DNA of 64,000 bases from Diplocloster modestus (GCF_019042245.1 NZ_JAHQCX010000019.1:1-64000); one strand, 5' to 3'; positions 18,355 to 27,812 are shown, counted from the first letter of the stretch. Program-made: numbers and translations. The notes: generated from the letters alone by a model not told the origin.

Positions 18355-18399
18355 CCGGCCGGAAACCGCTACTGTTGCGGGGGACGGCCGGGTTTTTTT
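18355..18399 (+). terminator. rpoBC terminator
   Basis: CCGGCC at 18355-18360 pairs with GGCCGG at 18387-18392, followed by TTTTTTT. It lies 6 bases after the rpoC stop. Confidence 0.85.
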
Positions 18400-18407
18400 G
18401 GTGGGAC

Positions 18408-18610
18408 GGGAGGAGAGCGAAACAGCGTGGCCTTGCGGGGCCGGGAGACTTTGGTTTCTCCCTGGGCGGGCTTATGGCTTGCGCTGGCAGCAGCTAAGTG
18501 GAATCCGGCTTTCGGATTTCACTAAGCTGCTGCACAGCCGCCATATGCCCGCTCAGGGAGAAACCAAAGTCTCCCGGCCCCGCAAGGCCACGCTGTTTCG
18601 CTCTCCTCCC
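18408..18610. repeat. Giant hairpin element A (203 bp)
   Basis: Outer arms 18408-18471 and 18547-18610 are reverse complements over 64 bases with one G.T pair. Inside lie TATGGC/GCCATA, an asymmetric TTGC (18479-18482) versus C (18539) loop, GCTG/CAGC, a one-base A bulge at 18534, a 9-bp GCAGCAGCT/AGCTGCTGC stem, an A.A mismatch (18496/18524) and a distal stem to a short loop at 18508. It holds no believable gene. It fills the 305-base gap between the convergent rpoC and XRE genes. It shares its inner architecture with the element at 59838-60267. Confidence 0.95.
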
Positions 18611-18653
18611 TGCTTTAATTAAAGCTGGCGCGCGTGTTCCAGCTGGTTTGCTT

Positions 18654-19076
18654 TTATTCGATTAGGGGGAGGTTGAGTTCATATAGCAGATCGTTGACTT
18701 GAGGAAGGGTTAACTGTTTCAGGATGGAAAAGATTACTACACTGTCCCACTGCTTACGGGCGTATAGGATCGGATAGCCGGCGGATTTTAATAGCTGCTG
18801 CGTCTGGTCCAGAGTCAGATGCATGCCACAGGATAAGGCTAATAATTTGTTTAAGGATGGTTTTTTTGTTCCGGAAAAAATCTGATAGGCGTAGATACGG
18901 TCCAGGCCGGAAGCACGGATTACATCAGCTTTGGAAAGCTGCTGAATGTCCATCAGTTTTTCTAATAATTCTGGTAATGTCAGATCCAGAAGTTCTTGCT
19001 GCTGTACTTGGATATATTCGTTGATATTCTCCGTGGATTTTAGGATGTCCAGCAGCTCCTGCGTACTTTTCTCCAT
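18654..19076 (-). CDS. Helix-turn-helix (XRE-like) regulator
   Basis: A 140-residue protein with a central helix-turn-helix (about residues 44-98: LSKADVIRASGLDRIYAYQIFSG, then KPSLNKLLALSCGM). A short helical N-terminus precedes it and a helical C-terminus follows. It is divergent from the Ser/Thr kinase gene, with about 80 bases between start codons, so it may control that gene or be its partner. AGGAG lies 9 bases before the ATG on the minus strand. Ligand and target are unknown. Confidence 0.7.
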   Translation of the reverse strand: MEKSTQELLDILKSTENINEYIQVQQQELLDLTLPELLEKLMDIQQLSKADVIRASGLDRIYAYQIFSGTKKPSLNKLLALSCGMHLTLDQTQQLLKSAGYPILYARKQWDSVVIFSILKQLTLPQVNDLLYELNLPLIE

Positions 19077-19156
19077 ACTTGATGATCTCCTGTTCGATTT
19101 CTTGTTACCTTTATGTTAGAATAGATATTAGAAAAAAGCAAGATGCGGGTGGGAGC

Positions 19157-20494
19157 ATGTCGAATCTGAAGGACGATTATATGGATTCTAAATATATGGT
19201 TTTGAAGGTGTTCAGCGCGAAGGACGGGAAGGAAACCAGCCTGGTGGAGAATGCGGTGAACGGGCGGATTTATGTCAGAAAAAAGGTGCCTGCGGAACAG
19301 GGGAGGATCTATCAGTACCTGATGACGCTTGGGCATCCCGGGCTGGTACCGGTTGTGGAGGTGGTTCCTGGGGACAGGCATTATACGGTGATCGAAGAAT
19401 ATGCCGGAGGGATTACTCTGGAGGAGTATGTGAAGTCGTATGGATGCAGGCCGGAGAAGCAGGCGGCAAACTATATGATACAGCTGTGTAATGTACTGCA
19501 GCTGCTGCATGGCCATAATATTGTCCACCGGGATATTACACCGAACAATATAATTATTACACTGGATGGTTTTGTGAAACTGATTGATTTTGATATCGCG
19601 CGGGTACGGAAACCGGATCGCGTACAGGATACGACGATACTGGGGACGGTCGGTTTCGCGGCACCGGAACAGTTTGGATTTACTCAGACGGACAGCCGTA
19701 CGGATATCTATGCGCTGGGTGTGGTGTTAAACTTTATGCTGACGGGTAAGCTGCCTGGTGAAAACAGGTATCAGAGGCAGCCATTTTCCCAGATCATAGA
19801 GACCGCTACTGCGCTGGATCCTGCCGGGAGATTCTCTGACGTAGGGCAGATCGCAGCCAGCCTTGCGGCGGGCAGAGTTGTCCCGGTTAAGTCAGCAATA
19901 GCTAAGCCTGCTTCGACCAAATTAGCAACGGCTAAGCGTGCTGCAGCGAAGCAGATATCATCCGAGATTTGGACAGCCAGAGAAGTATCATCCGGGACGA
20001 TACCTGGTACGGGAGAGGAAAACAGTGAGGGCAGACAGCAAAACCATTTGAAGATATCACGCAGGGAAGCGTTTAAGGCCATGATGGCGAAACATAAATT
20101 GGAGCGGGAAAAGAAAATGGAGACCTATGCCTTAAAGCCGGATGCTCCGAAGGCGGTCAGAATTCTTAAGTCGATCCCAGGTTTTCGAACCGGCTTTGGC
20201 TGGAAAATGGCAGTGGGTGTGTTCGGATATTTATTTGCGGTATTGTGGGGATATGCCATGGCTGCTGCGTTTTTAGAAATGCACTACCCGGTTTTATTGT
20301 TTATAATTCTCTATTTGATGGAGGTGGTACTGCCATTTATACTGTTTACAAACCTGGGGTATATAGACCGTAAAGTTCCGGGGGTCCGGGAAATAGGTGC
20401 GTGGCCGGCCAGATGGATCAGAGTCGGATCGGGCTGTATTATCGTTTTATTGGGTGCCATTATTGGCCAAATTTTTAATACGCTGAATAAATAA
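19157..20494 (+). CDS. Membrane-anchored Ser/Thr protein kinase
   Basis: A 445-residue protein with a Hanks-type kinase domain (about residues 15-260). The catalytic loop HRDITPNN lies at residue 124 onward, followed by DFD in place of DFG (LIDFDIAR), the activation-segment APEQFG, and the DIYALGVVL helix. A charged linker leads to three or so C-terminal hydrophobic segments (about 350-440), so the kinase domain should face the cytoplasm. No PASTA domains are present, which separates it from PrkC. ATG 19157 follows GGGTGGGAG closely; ATG 19181 with AAGGA is an alternative. It is divergent from an XRE regulator. Confidence 0.85.
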   Translation: MSNLKDDYMDSKYMVLKVFSAKDGKETSLVENAVNGRIYVRKKVPAEQGRIYQYLMTLGHPGLVPVVEVVPGDRHYTVIEEYAGGITLEEYVKSYGCRPEKQAANYMIQLCNVLQLLHGHNIVHRDITPNNIIITLDGFVKLIDFDIARVRKPDRVQDTTILGTVGFAAPEQFGFTQTDSRTDIYALGVVLNFMLTGKLPGENRYQRQPFSQIIETATALDPAGRFSDVGQIAASLAAGRVVPVKSAIAKPASTKLATAKRAAAKQISSEIWTAREVSSGTIPGTGEENSEGRQQNHLKISRREAFKAMMAKHKLEREKKMETYALKPDAPKAVRILKSIPGFRTGFGWKMAVGVFGYLFAVLWGYAMAAAFLEMHYPVLLFIILYLMEVVLPFILFTNLGYIDRKVPGVREIGAWPARWIRVGSGCIIVLLGAIIGQIFNTLNK

Positions 20495-20528
20495 TGACGG
20501 TGTATGCTGCGAGCATACCAATTAAAAA

Positions 20529-20570
20529 GGGAATTCCTGTATAGTGAAACACAGGAATTCCCCATTTTAT
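20529..20570. terminator. Bidirectional terminator
   Basis: GGGAATTCCTGT pairs with ACAGGAATTCCC around an 8-base loop. A-rich sequence stands before it and T-rich sequence after, so it can serve both the kinase gene and the oncoming XRE gene. Confidence 0.75.
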
Positions 20571-20655
20571 TTTAGGAATTTTGCGTACCTTCGATTACGA
20601 AACAAATAGTAAGAAAGGTTCTGCTTTCTTTCACAATAAGTGTTCCTATTGGTGC

Positions 20656-20988
20656 TTAATGAGGATGTGAAGTATAGTTCAACAGCAGTTTGACAACATT
20701 TATCATCATTTCTTGCTGATCCGATGTAGCGTTGTAAAAAAGCTGCCGCCATATATTTTCGTAAACATCATCTTTTGGATCTATAGAATCCTGGAGAAGA
20801 TAGTCAATTGTAATTCCAAGCCGGTTCGCAAGCCGGACCAAAGTGTCCAGGGTTACACTTCGTTCCCCACGTTCGATTAATCCGATGTAGGTATTGGACA
20901 CACCGATGTCTTCTGCCAGTTTTTCCTGGGTTAGATGAAGTTTAAGGCGCTCTTCCCGGATGCGTTTTCCTAAAGCCTGATAATCCAT
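20656..20988 (-). CDS. XRE family transcriptional regulator
   Basis: A 110-residue protein with a classic N-terminal Cro/CI helix-turn-helix (about residues 7-62: LTQEKLAEDIGVSNTYIGLIERG, then TLDTLVRLANRLGITIDYLL). A short helical C-terminus follows. AAGGAG lies 8 bases before the ATG. It is divergent from the DUF4352 protein gene across an AT-rich 323-base region, so it may control that gene. Confidence 0.85.
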   Translation of the reverse strand: MDYQALGKRIREERLKLHLTQEKLAEDIGVSNTYIGLIERGERSVTLDTLVRLANRLGITIDYLLQDSIDPKDDVYENIWRQLFYNATSDQQEMMINVVKLLLNYTSHPH

Positions 20989-21311
20989 AAATGTTTCTCC
21001 TTATTAATAGTCTAAACAAATTCTACCTTTGGAATGAGTAATTGATAACAAACTAAATGTATAATTAATAATAACTAATAGTTGCATTTTTATACATCTA
21101 ATGGTACAATCTATAAAAGATAGGGAGCTTAAGGATTGAGGGCAGGTTATAATAAACAAACAGTTTAAAGGAATAGATAGGAATATTATAGAAAAAATAT
21201 AGATAAATACGTTAGAGCCTGGAAGGTGGAGGAAATATTCCTACAGAAATAGAATGATAAGAATAGCGATGAGAAGTATCGAAAAAGAATAGGAAAAGGG
21301 GATAGCTGGAA
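20989..21311. other. AT-rich divergent regulatory region
   Basis: 323 bases without a gene. It contains one good plus-strand promoter (21082-21110) and a long leader of about 200 bases before the DUF4352 gene. No clear hairpin or riboswitch was recognised in the leader. Confidence 0.5.
21082..21110 (+). promoter_or_regulatory. Promoter for the DUF4352-type gene
   Basis: TTGCAT at 21082-21087, 17-base spacer, TACAAT at 21105-21110. Confidence 0.55.
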
Positions 21312-21938
21312 ATGGAAAGACAAAAGAAACCGTTATGGAAAAAGTGGTGGTTCTGGATAATAGTAGTAGTTGTTTTGCTAATCATTGTTGGTACCGCAGG
21401 CGGCAGTGACAAAGACATGGATAAGAAGAAAGAGATACAAAGTACGGACGCCGACACCGCATCAACGCAGGATGATAATACGGATACAAAAGATATAAAT
21501 GAGAGACAGGAAGATAAACAGACTGAAAACCAGGGAGATAAAGACAGCTACGGACCGGGAGAACCTGCCGCCATGAAGGATGTCACCGTAACCCTGGAAA
21601 GCGTGACGGAAAATAAGGGGAAACAGTACAATGAACCTGCAGAGGGGAATGTATTTTTACTATGTGAGTTCACGATCGATAACCAGTCGGAAAAGGAACT
21701 GGCTGTAAGTTCCATCATGAGCTTTGACGCTTACGTAGACAGCTATGCGGTAAATCAAAGTATTACCGGACTGATTACAGATGAGGGCAATAAACAACTG
21801 GACGGAACAGTGGCGCCGGGTAAGAAGATGAATGGTGTGATCGCTTATGAGGTGCCGGAAGACTGGAAAGAGTTTGAAGTTAATTTTGAGCCTGATATGT
21901 GGTCTGGGAAAAAGCTTACATTTATTTATCAGAAATAA
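21312..21938 (+). CDS. Membrane-anchored DUF4352-type secreted protein
   Basis: A 208-residue protein with a basic N-terminus and one membrane helix (about residues 14-28). A Ser/Asp/Glu/Lys-rich linker of about 50 residues follows. The extracellular immunoglobulin-like domain (about 88-208: VTLESVTENKGKQYNEP, FLLCEFTIDNQSEKEL) resembles the DUF4352/telokin-like family. No lipobox cysteine is present, so the helix acts as anchor. These domains often accompany stress or antibiotic responses, but the role is unknown. The adjacent divergent XRE regulator suggests local control. Confidence 0.7.
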   Translation: MERQKKPLWKKWWFWIIVVVVLLIIVGTAGGSDKDMDKKKEIQSTDADTASTQDDNTDTKDINERQEDKQTENQGDKDSYGPGEPAAMKDVTVTLESVTENKGKQYNEPAEGNVFLLCEFTIDNQSEKELAVSSIMSFDAYVDSYAVNQSITGLITDEGNKQLDGTVAPGKKMNGVIAYEVPEDWKEFEVNFEPDMWSGKKLTFIYQK

Positions 21939-22045
21939 ATTATCATAGTAAAGGAGATAAGTAAGGCAGAGAATCAGAAGTTATCCTTTTGGGAAAGATT
22001 GAAAGATAAGAATTATTTGTTGACATGAGATTGGTCATAGTTAAG

Positions 22046-22087
22046 AAAAGTAGAGACAGCAAGGTGCAGCTGTCTTTACTTTTTTTG
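22046..22087. terminator. Bidirectional terminator-like hairpin at the response regulator gene end
   Basis: AGTAGAGACAGC pairs with GCTGTCTTTACT, flanked by A-runs and T-runs. It overlaps the stop codon region of the minus-strand response regulator gene. Confidence 0.6.
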
Positions 22088-23650
22088 TTCCGCATATTTC
22101 TTAGGCGAGATACCATAGGCTTTTTTAAAGCATTTACTGAAATAATATTCGTCCTTGTAACCCACTGACGCCGCCAGCAGAGACAAAGGACACCCGGCAT
22201 GTTCATCCAGGATCCGTTTTGCTTCCCGCAGACGTACTTTTGTCAGATACTCGCTTAAGGAGAGACCTGTCTCCTGCTTGAACAGATAGCTTAGATAAGA
22301 GGCATTCAGGTATAGTTTTTTAGCTATCCCGGTCAGCGTCAGGGAGCTGTCCGCATAATTCTGGTCAATATAGCGGATAGCTTCATGAATCGTCCGGTTT
22401 TGCTTCAGGCCGGAGGAATCGGAGAGCAGTTCTGAGGCTTCCAACAGCCGGTCCAGTACATACTGTTTTAATTCTATACCCAATTCGATGGAGAGCAGTT
22501 TCTTTAACATCTCATTCAGTTCAAAATGATCGGAGCTGATCCGGTTATCTTCCAGACAGGTAATAAGATCAGATAATATCCGCACAGCCAAAAAGATCAT
22601 CTGCTCACGGCTCTGACTCTTGGACAACAGGGTTTCCGCCTGGTTATAAGCTTTTTCATAACTGCCGGAACGCAGGTCCAGAAGCAGTCCGCCTGGTTCC
22701 ACACAGCCGGCCGGCGGGCCGGCGGAGGGCTTTAGATCCTCCCGGAATATACAGCGGGCGTTGCCCATTAAAAAACGATGATCCAACGCCCACAAGGCAT
22801 CCTGATAGGCGGATGACAAGGAGTTAAGACTTGTGAACAAAGCAGGGATTCCCAGAGTAACCGTAAACTTCAGGGCATCATGGACAGAGCTGCAGATCTG
22901 GTGGCAGCAGGAATGGAACAGCTTCTCCTTATCCGGTGTGTCCAACGAGACGAGGGCAATAATATGGTTATGGATATCTTGAAATACTGCGCAGACAAAG
23001 GAAGAATCCAGTATTTCCTGGGTAATATTGGCTACCGCGTATTTCCAAAGATTCTTCTCCATCTGTGCGGAAAAAAGTTCGTCCAGACGGTCGATCAGGA
23101 TAGCCGCCAGTCCAAAAGAGCCGTGATCCGGTTCGATACCCGAACGGACCAGAAGCTCCAGATCCAGGGAATCATAATCCTCTGTGCCCTCGATTAATTT
23201 TAGAAATAAGGTCTCTTTATCCAGCTGATTCTGGTGCATCTGATAGCTATGGATCGTCTGCTGCATGGATGCCTGGCGGGACAGAAGATCCTTTGCCTTC
23301 AGAAGGGCTTTAGTAAATTCTGTTTTGTTCAGCGGTTTCAGCAGATAATCGAGAACACCGGCTTCGATGGCGCCTTTCGCATAGTCGAATTCACTGTAGC
23401 CGGTCAGGATAATGATCTGAATCTCCGGATATTGGGCATTCACTTTTTTTGCCAGCGTTATGCCGTTGATCATGGGAATGTTAATATCCAGCAGCAGGAG
23501 ATCCGGGTGAAGTTCTCCGATCATGGTCAGAGCCTGACTGCCGTCCTTGGCCTCTCCTATGATTTCGAACCCGAGAGAAGAGAAGTCTACACTCTTCTTA
23601 ATCAGCTCCCGAACCAGCAGTTCATCGTCGATGATTAATATTTTGAACAT
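22076..23650 (-). CDS. YesN-type response regulator with AraC output domain
   Basis: A 524-residue protein. The N-terminal receiver domain (about residues 1-120) has the acidic pair DD near residue 8-9, the phospho-acceptor in LLLLDINIPMINGI near residue 55, and the conserved K in LLKPLNKTEF. A long central region of unknown type follows. Two C-terminal AraC helix-turn-helix units end the protein (about 425-520: LTLTGIAKKLYLNASYLSYLF and SLLAASVGYKDEYYFSKCFKK). It pairs with the histidine kinase 13 bases upstream in the same operon. Such YesMN systems in Lachnospiraceae usually control sugar ABC transporters; the importer at 28018 is the nearest candidate. Confidence 0.92.
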   Translation of the reverse strand: MFKILIIDDELLVRELIKKSVDFSSLGFEIIGEAKDGSQALTMIGELHPDLLLLDINIPMINGITLAKKVNAQYPEIQIIILTGYSEFDYAKGAIEAGVLDYLLKPLNKTEFTKALLKAKDLLSRQASMQQTIHSYQMHQNQLDKETLFLKLIEGTEDYDSLDLELLVRSGIEPDHGSFGLAAILIDRLDELFSAQMEKNLWKYAVANITQEILDSSFVCAVFQDIHNHIIALVSLDTPDKEKLFHSCCHQICSSVHDALKFTVTLGIPALFTSLNSLSSAYQDALWALDHRFLMGNARCIFREDLKPSAGPPAGCVEPGGLLLDLRSGSYEKAYNQAETLLSKSQSREQMIFLAVRILSDLITCLEDNRISSDHFELNEMLKKLLSIELGIELKQYVLDRLLEASELLSDSSGLKQNRTIHEAIRYIDQNYADSSLTLTGIAKKLYLNASYLSYLFKQETGLSLSEYLTKVRLREAKRILDEHAGCPLSLLAASVGYKDEYYFSKCFKKAYGISPKKYAEQKK

Positions 23651-23663
23651 GATATACTCCTTT

Positions 23664-25448
23664 CTAAGCTTCCTTTGGAATGTGGATCACGATCCGGGTT
23701 CCCAGCCCCGGATTGCTGTAGACGCGGATGCCGTACTCCGGACCAAAATAGAGTTTGATCCGGTCACCCACGCTGCGTACACCAAAACCCTTACGTATTT
23801 CCCCATCCTTCAGCGGCCGGTTTAACTCTTCTACCTGGGAATCGTCCATGCCGATTCCGTCGTCTTCTACGGTAACGAAGATGTTCGCGCTGTCTTGAAC
23901 GGCCTGGATGAGGATCGTTCCCGGGCTTCCTTTTGGTTTGATCCCGTGATAGATGGCATTTTCCACCAGCGGCTGCAGGGTAAGCTTCATGATCGGACAA
24001 TCCAGAACCTGTGTCTCGATCTGCATGGAAAATGTCAGGTCTTCGGCATACCGGACTTTCTGGATCGCGATATACTGCTCCGTAATTTCCAGCTCGCTGC
24101 GCAGGGTCAGGATCGTCTCGCCTTTACCCAGTACCATGCGGTAAAAGCTGGCCAGGTTAGCCACCATATCGTGGGCATCCGAATTGCGGTCCAGCATGAT
24201 CAATGCGCAGATACTCTCCAGTGTATTATACAGGAAGTGTGGATTGATCTGTGTCTGAAGGGCCTGAAGCTCATATTTGCGTTTTTTCTTCTGTTCGAAG
24301 AAGGTCTGATCCATCAATTTTTTCATATGATTCACCATACGGTTAAAATTCATGGTGAGATGACCTACTTCGTCCATCCCGTAAGGTTCCAGATACGTAT
24401 TCAGGTTTCCGCCCGACACCTCATCCATGGTCTGGGACAGACGGCGCAGGGGAACGGTGATCGTTTTCGACAGATAAGAAGCAAAGGCGAAGGCGCTGGT
24501 CAGCAGGACCACGCCAAAGAGCAGTGAGAACTTTGTAGCCTGCCGGCTGTCATTCAGCAGGATATCCAAGGGACACAGACTGATCAGATACCAGTCAAAC
24601 CGGTCCAGATAGCAAGTGTTCACCAGATATGTTTCATCATCCACGGTAAAACGCTGGCTTCCGTTGCGGATGTCCTGCATCCATTGGAAGTAGGAAGCGG
24701 CCGGGATACCGTCCGGACTAGCCCCGGCATCCGAGGATGAGATGATATTTCCGGAGGAGTCGGCGATCATCATCCGGACACCGTCTTCTGCGGACAGATC
24801 CATGTACAGATCCGTAAAGGCATGATCATTGATATTTAAAACCACAAAACCGGCAATACTCCCGTCGTTGATGGAGATAATATTACGTCTGAGAGATACG
24901 CCGCGGTTGGAATCCCCGGAACCGGTCTCATATGACAGGTCATGGATATCGTCCCAGAACAGACGGTTCCACTCCCCGGCCATGGTAGGCGCGTACCTTT
25001 CATATTCTTCCCGTATCGCTGGTGCCGATGTTCTCACATTGCTGGAGGATACCGCCCGCCCGTCCCGTGCGTAGACGACGATTGAACTGACGGAGGAACG
25101 GGGGGAGGTGATGGGATCCAGAATACTGCCCACCAACTGATCATATTGGTAACGTGTGCTTTGATCCGCTGCGGTCAGGGATTTTTGAATATAGTAATTC
25201 GATACTACGATCCCGGAAAATTGCTCCGCGTTATCCAGAAGATCTTCTGTGCGCAGCCGGATCAGCTCCAGATTGCGGCTGGCCGCTTCGGAATTGTTGC
25301 GTATCAGTATTTCCGAGGATATAGTGGCTGACAGGACGGTAATCATGCACAGAAAAAGACTCATAACCAGTACGGTGGTGAATGCCATCTTCCTGGCGAT
25401 TGGCAGGTTTTGATAAGCTTGTTTTATATTCCGGAACCAATGTCTCAT
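23664..25448 (-). CDS. YesM-type sensor histidine kinase
   Basis: A 594-residue protein. It has an N-terminal membrane helix (about 22-42), an extracytoplasmic dCache-like sensor of about 250 residues, and a second helix (about 300-322). A HAMP domain follows, then a His-kinase region with the phospho-acceptor in QINPHFLYNTLE. The HATPase domain has N-box VENAIYHGI and G-box DDGIGM. It is first in a two-gene operon with the response regulator. The extracellular sensor suggests a sugar or binding-protein ligand. Confidence 0.92.
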   Translation of the reverse strand: MRHWFRNIKQAYQNLPIARKMAFTTVLVMSLFLCMITVLSATISSEILIRNNSEAASRNLELIRLRTEDLLDNAEQFSGIVVSNYYIQKSLTAADQSTRYQYDQLVGSILDPITSPRSSVSSIVVYARDGRAVSSSNVRTSAPAIREEYERYAPTMAGEWNRLFWDDIHDLSYETGSGDSNRGVSLRRNIISINDGSIAGFVVLNINDHAFTDLYMDLSAEDGVRMMIADSSGNIISSSDAGASPDGIPAASYFQWMQDIRNGSQRFTVDDETYLVNTCYLDRFDWYLISLCPLDILLNDSRQATKFSLLFGVVLLTSAFAFASYLSKTITVPLRRLSQTMDEVSGGNLNTYLEPYGMDEVGHLTMNFNRMVNHMKKLMDQTFFEQKKKRKYELQALQTQINPHFLYNTLESICALIMLDRNSDAHDMVANLASFYRMVLGKGETILTLRSELEITEQYIAIQKVRYAEDLTFSMQIETQVLDCPIMKLTLQPLVENAIYHGIKPKGSPGTILIQAVQDSANIFVTVEDDGIGMDDSQVEELNRPLKDGEIRKGFGVRSVGDRIKLYFGPEYGIRVYSNPGLGTRIVIHIPKEA

Positions 25449-25499
25449 ACATTCTCTCCTGATCTAAAAGCATTGACAGTCAACGGTTCAGTCTCCTTT

Positions 25500-25529
25500 A
25501 TTATAGTATGTCAAATTGTCCGGAGGCAA
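25500..25529 (-). promoter_or_regulatory. Promoter for the YesMN operon
   Basis: On the minus strand TTGCCT (25524-25529) and TATAAT (25500-25505) are 18 bases apart, about 50 bases before the kinase start. Confidence 0.6.
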
Positions 25530-25713
25530 TTATTCACGGCATGTTATGAAAATTCCCAAAATGCTTACTAAAACCTAAAAATTTTCCTAATCATAAGATA
25601 CCAATATAGTATTTCCCCAAAAACATGAAAAATAGCTGAATTATTTCCATTGTGAAACGGGAATACTGGCTTTACGATAGAAAAAATGCCATTAAAATAA
25701 AGGGCAAATTCCG

Positions 25714-26892
25714 TCAGATATGGAATTTGGGGATCCTGACTTCACGCCCGTTTTCCAGGGCAGACTGATGGGCGCAGATGCCGGTGCCGGTCCAGTAGGC
25801 GCCCAGAATATCATCGGGGACCGGGCGGCGGTTCTCCAGAATGGAGCGGATGAACTCGTGGACCATATGGGGGTGGGAACCGCCGTGACCGCCTCCCTGG
25901 GTGAAGGATAGGTGGCTGTTTTTTGAATTGTACACGGTTTCCTTTGTAAATCTGGCGATGGAAGCCGGCAGAAGCTGCGCGTAATCCGGTATATGTACAC
26001 GCTCCTGGATGATTTCGCTTCCTCTGCTGGAGTGCCGGGCATCACCGTCAATCTGATACATTTCATTATGCTCGAGCCGTCCTGTACGGGTAAATACTAC
26101 CGGGTCCTCATCGGCAAGCTGCTGCCATTCAAAACTTTTCTTCTCTCCATAGACGCGAAAGCACTCAGAATAGCTTCTGGCGACGCCGTACAGAAAACGC
26201 TCCAGCTCGATCGTTACATCACAGCCTTCCAGGGACACCAGCGCGGACTCAAAAGCAAAAGGAGATTGATAAACATTGGCAAGTTCAGGACGGATTCGGC
26301 CGGAGCCCCTGGCATATACCTTCTCCGGATACGCGCCCAGCAGCATTAAGCAAGGACCAACCGCATGTGTGGGATGCATCAGAGGGGGATATCCGTTCCA
26401 ATACGAAGGCCAACCCTCCATATCCTGATAGTGGGCGCAGGACAGATACTGAATTCTGCCGAATTCTCCTTTTTCCATGAGCTCTTTTACATAAAAGAAT
26501 TCCCGCTGAAATACCGTTGTCTCCAGAAACATATAGTTTTTTCCGGATTTTACCCGGGCTTCCAGAACCTGATAGAGTTCATCCAGATTCATTCCCATAG
26601 GGATTGTACAGCCGCAGTGCTTTCCGGCGTTAAGCACCATGACCGACAAAGGGGCGTGAGTGGCCGGAGGAGTGACCAGATGCACCGCGTCGATCATGGG
26701 ATCACCCAACACCTGCCCGATATCCGTAAAGCACTTTTCTTCAGGGATACCGTACAGGTCCCGCGCCGCTTTTAGCAGCCTGGGATTCGTATCCACGATT
26801 GCCAGTGATTCCACATCCGGATGCTCCAGGTAAATAGGGACAAATTCTAACCCAAAACTCAGTCCGACGATTGCTGCATTTAATTTTTTCAT
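25714..26892 (-). CDS. Gfo/Idh/MocA family oxidoreductase
   Basis: A 392-residue protein. The N-terminal Rossmann domain (AAIVGLSFGLEFVP replaces the strict GxGxxG), DTNPRLLKAARDLYG and the HLVTPPATHAPLS segment fit the family. The usual EKP catalytic lysine motif is not clear; the equivalent stretch reads CGCTIPMGM, so the active site may be unusual. A C-terminal alpha/beta domain follows. Family members oxidise sugars or inositols with NAD(P). It is divergent from the AraC regulator gene and may act on a sugar taken up by the importer at 28018. AAAGGAG lies 7 bases before ATG. Confidence 0.8.
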   Translation of the reverse strand: MKKLNAAIVGLSFGLEFVPIYLEHPDVESLAIVDTNPRLLKAARDLYGIPEEKCFTDIGQVLGDPMIDAVHLVTPPATHAPLSVMVLNAGKHCGCTIPMGMNLDELYQVLEARVKSGKNYMFLETTVFQREFFYVKELMEKGEFGRIQYLSCAHYQDMEGWPSYWNGYPPLMHPTHAVGPCLMLLGAYPEKVYARGSGRIRPELANVYQSPFAFESALVSLEGCDVTIELERFLYGVARSYSECFRVYGEKKSFEWQQLADEDPVVFTRTGRLEHNEMYQIDGDARHSSRGSEIIQERVHIPDYAQLLPASIARFTKETVYNSKNSHLSFTQGGGHGGSHPHMVHEFIRSILENRRPVPDDILGAYWTGTGICAHQSALENGREVRIPKFHI

Positions 26893-26981
26893 TGAGATGC
26901 TCCTTTCAATATAAGATCTGTGTTCTTACAAGCATAATGTATCAATCACCAGAGTCGGAAACAATGGAGGAAAAATCATAT

Positions 26982-27812
26982 ATGGAAAAAAAGGAAATAA
27001 ACTGCAGATATTATGAGCTGACCCCGCCGCTGTCGGTGAAAGAGTTTGGCAGGATTGCCATGGTAAACCGGCATCCGGACAGAACGATGAACATGTGGAC
27101 CCTGGGTGTGGTTGTGGAGGGGAAACGTACGATAAGGGTGGGAAAAGATAGAATTTACGCGGCGGCGGGTGAATATTTTCTGCTGCCTCCGGGGATTCCC
27201 CATTATGGACTGGATGTGGAGCAGCACGATGTATACTATTTTCACTTTCAGATCAGAAGCCGGCAGACAGACACAGAACAGAAGACTGATAAAAGTACCA
27301 TCCGTCTGCCCCTGTGGGGGAAACTGTCCGCGGAGGTGGATCTGACCGCCCTGATCATGGCCCTGTACCGGGATTATCGGCTGGCCTATCTGACGGACGA
27401 AGTGCTGGGACTTCATTTGTTATCCATCCTGCATATCCTGAGTATGGACGAGCGGAAAAAACAATTTGGTAAAAAGAGGGAACATGTGCTAGCGGAACAT
27501 CTGCTTCGGTGGATTCTGGAGCATCTTCCGTACAGACTGGAGTCAGCCGCATTTGAACAGGAATTCCAGATGACGTACCGAAGACTGAACAGTATATTTA
27601 AGAAACGTTATGGATGTACGATCCATCAGTGTGTACTGGAACGTAAAATACAATATGCCGCCCATTTGCTTATTATGGGTGACGATATTGCCCTGGTGGC
27701 TGCCAAGTGCGGTTTCGAGGATTACTTTTATTTTCTGAAGGTATTTAAGAAGATAAAGGGGGTAACACCTAAAAGGTATAAGGACTTTTATCTGGAAGGA
27801 ATACAAAAATAA
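26982..27812 (+). CDS. AraC family transcriptional regulator
   Basis: A 276-residue protein with an N-terminal cupin-like sugar-sensing domain (about residues 25-120: GEYFLLPPGIPHYGLDVE). A C-terminal double helix-turn-helix lies at about 180-275 (HLLIMGDDIALVAAKCGFEDYFYFLKVFKKIKGVTPKRYK). I chose ATG 26982 because GGAGG at 26966-26970 precedes it; upstream in-frame ATGs at 26937 and 26964 lack ribosome sites. It lies between a divergent oxidoreductase gene and the ABC/glycyl radical operon and is the likely local activator of both. Confidence 0.85.
   Translation: MEKKEINCRYYELTPPLSVKEFGRIAMVNRHPDRTMNMWTLGVVVEGKRTIRVGKDRIYAAAGEYFLLPPGIPHYGLDVEQHDVYYFHFQIRSRQTDTEQKTDKSTIRLPLWGKLSAEVDLTALIMALYRDYRLAYLTDEVLGLHLLSILHILSMDERKKQFGKKREHVLAEHLLRWILEHLPYRLESAAFEQEFQMTYRRLNSIFKKRYGCTIHQCVLERKIQYAAHLLIMGDDIALVAAKCGFEDYFYFLKVFKKIKGVTPKRYKDFYLEGIQK

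Noticed and set aside
18398..18622. 74-codon open frame across giant hairpin A
   Set aside because: It runs through both palindrome arms and has no ribosome site.
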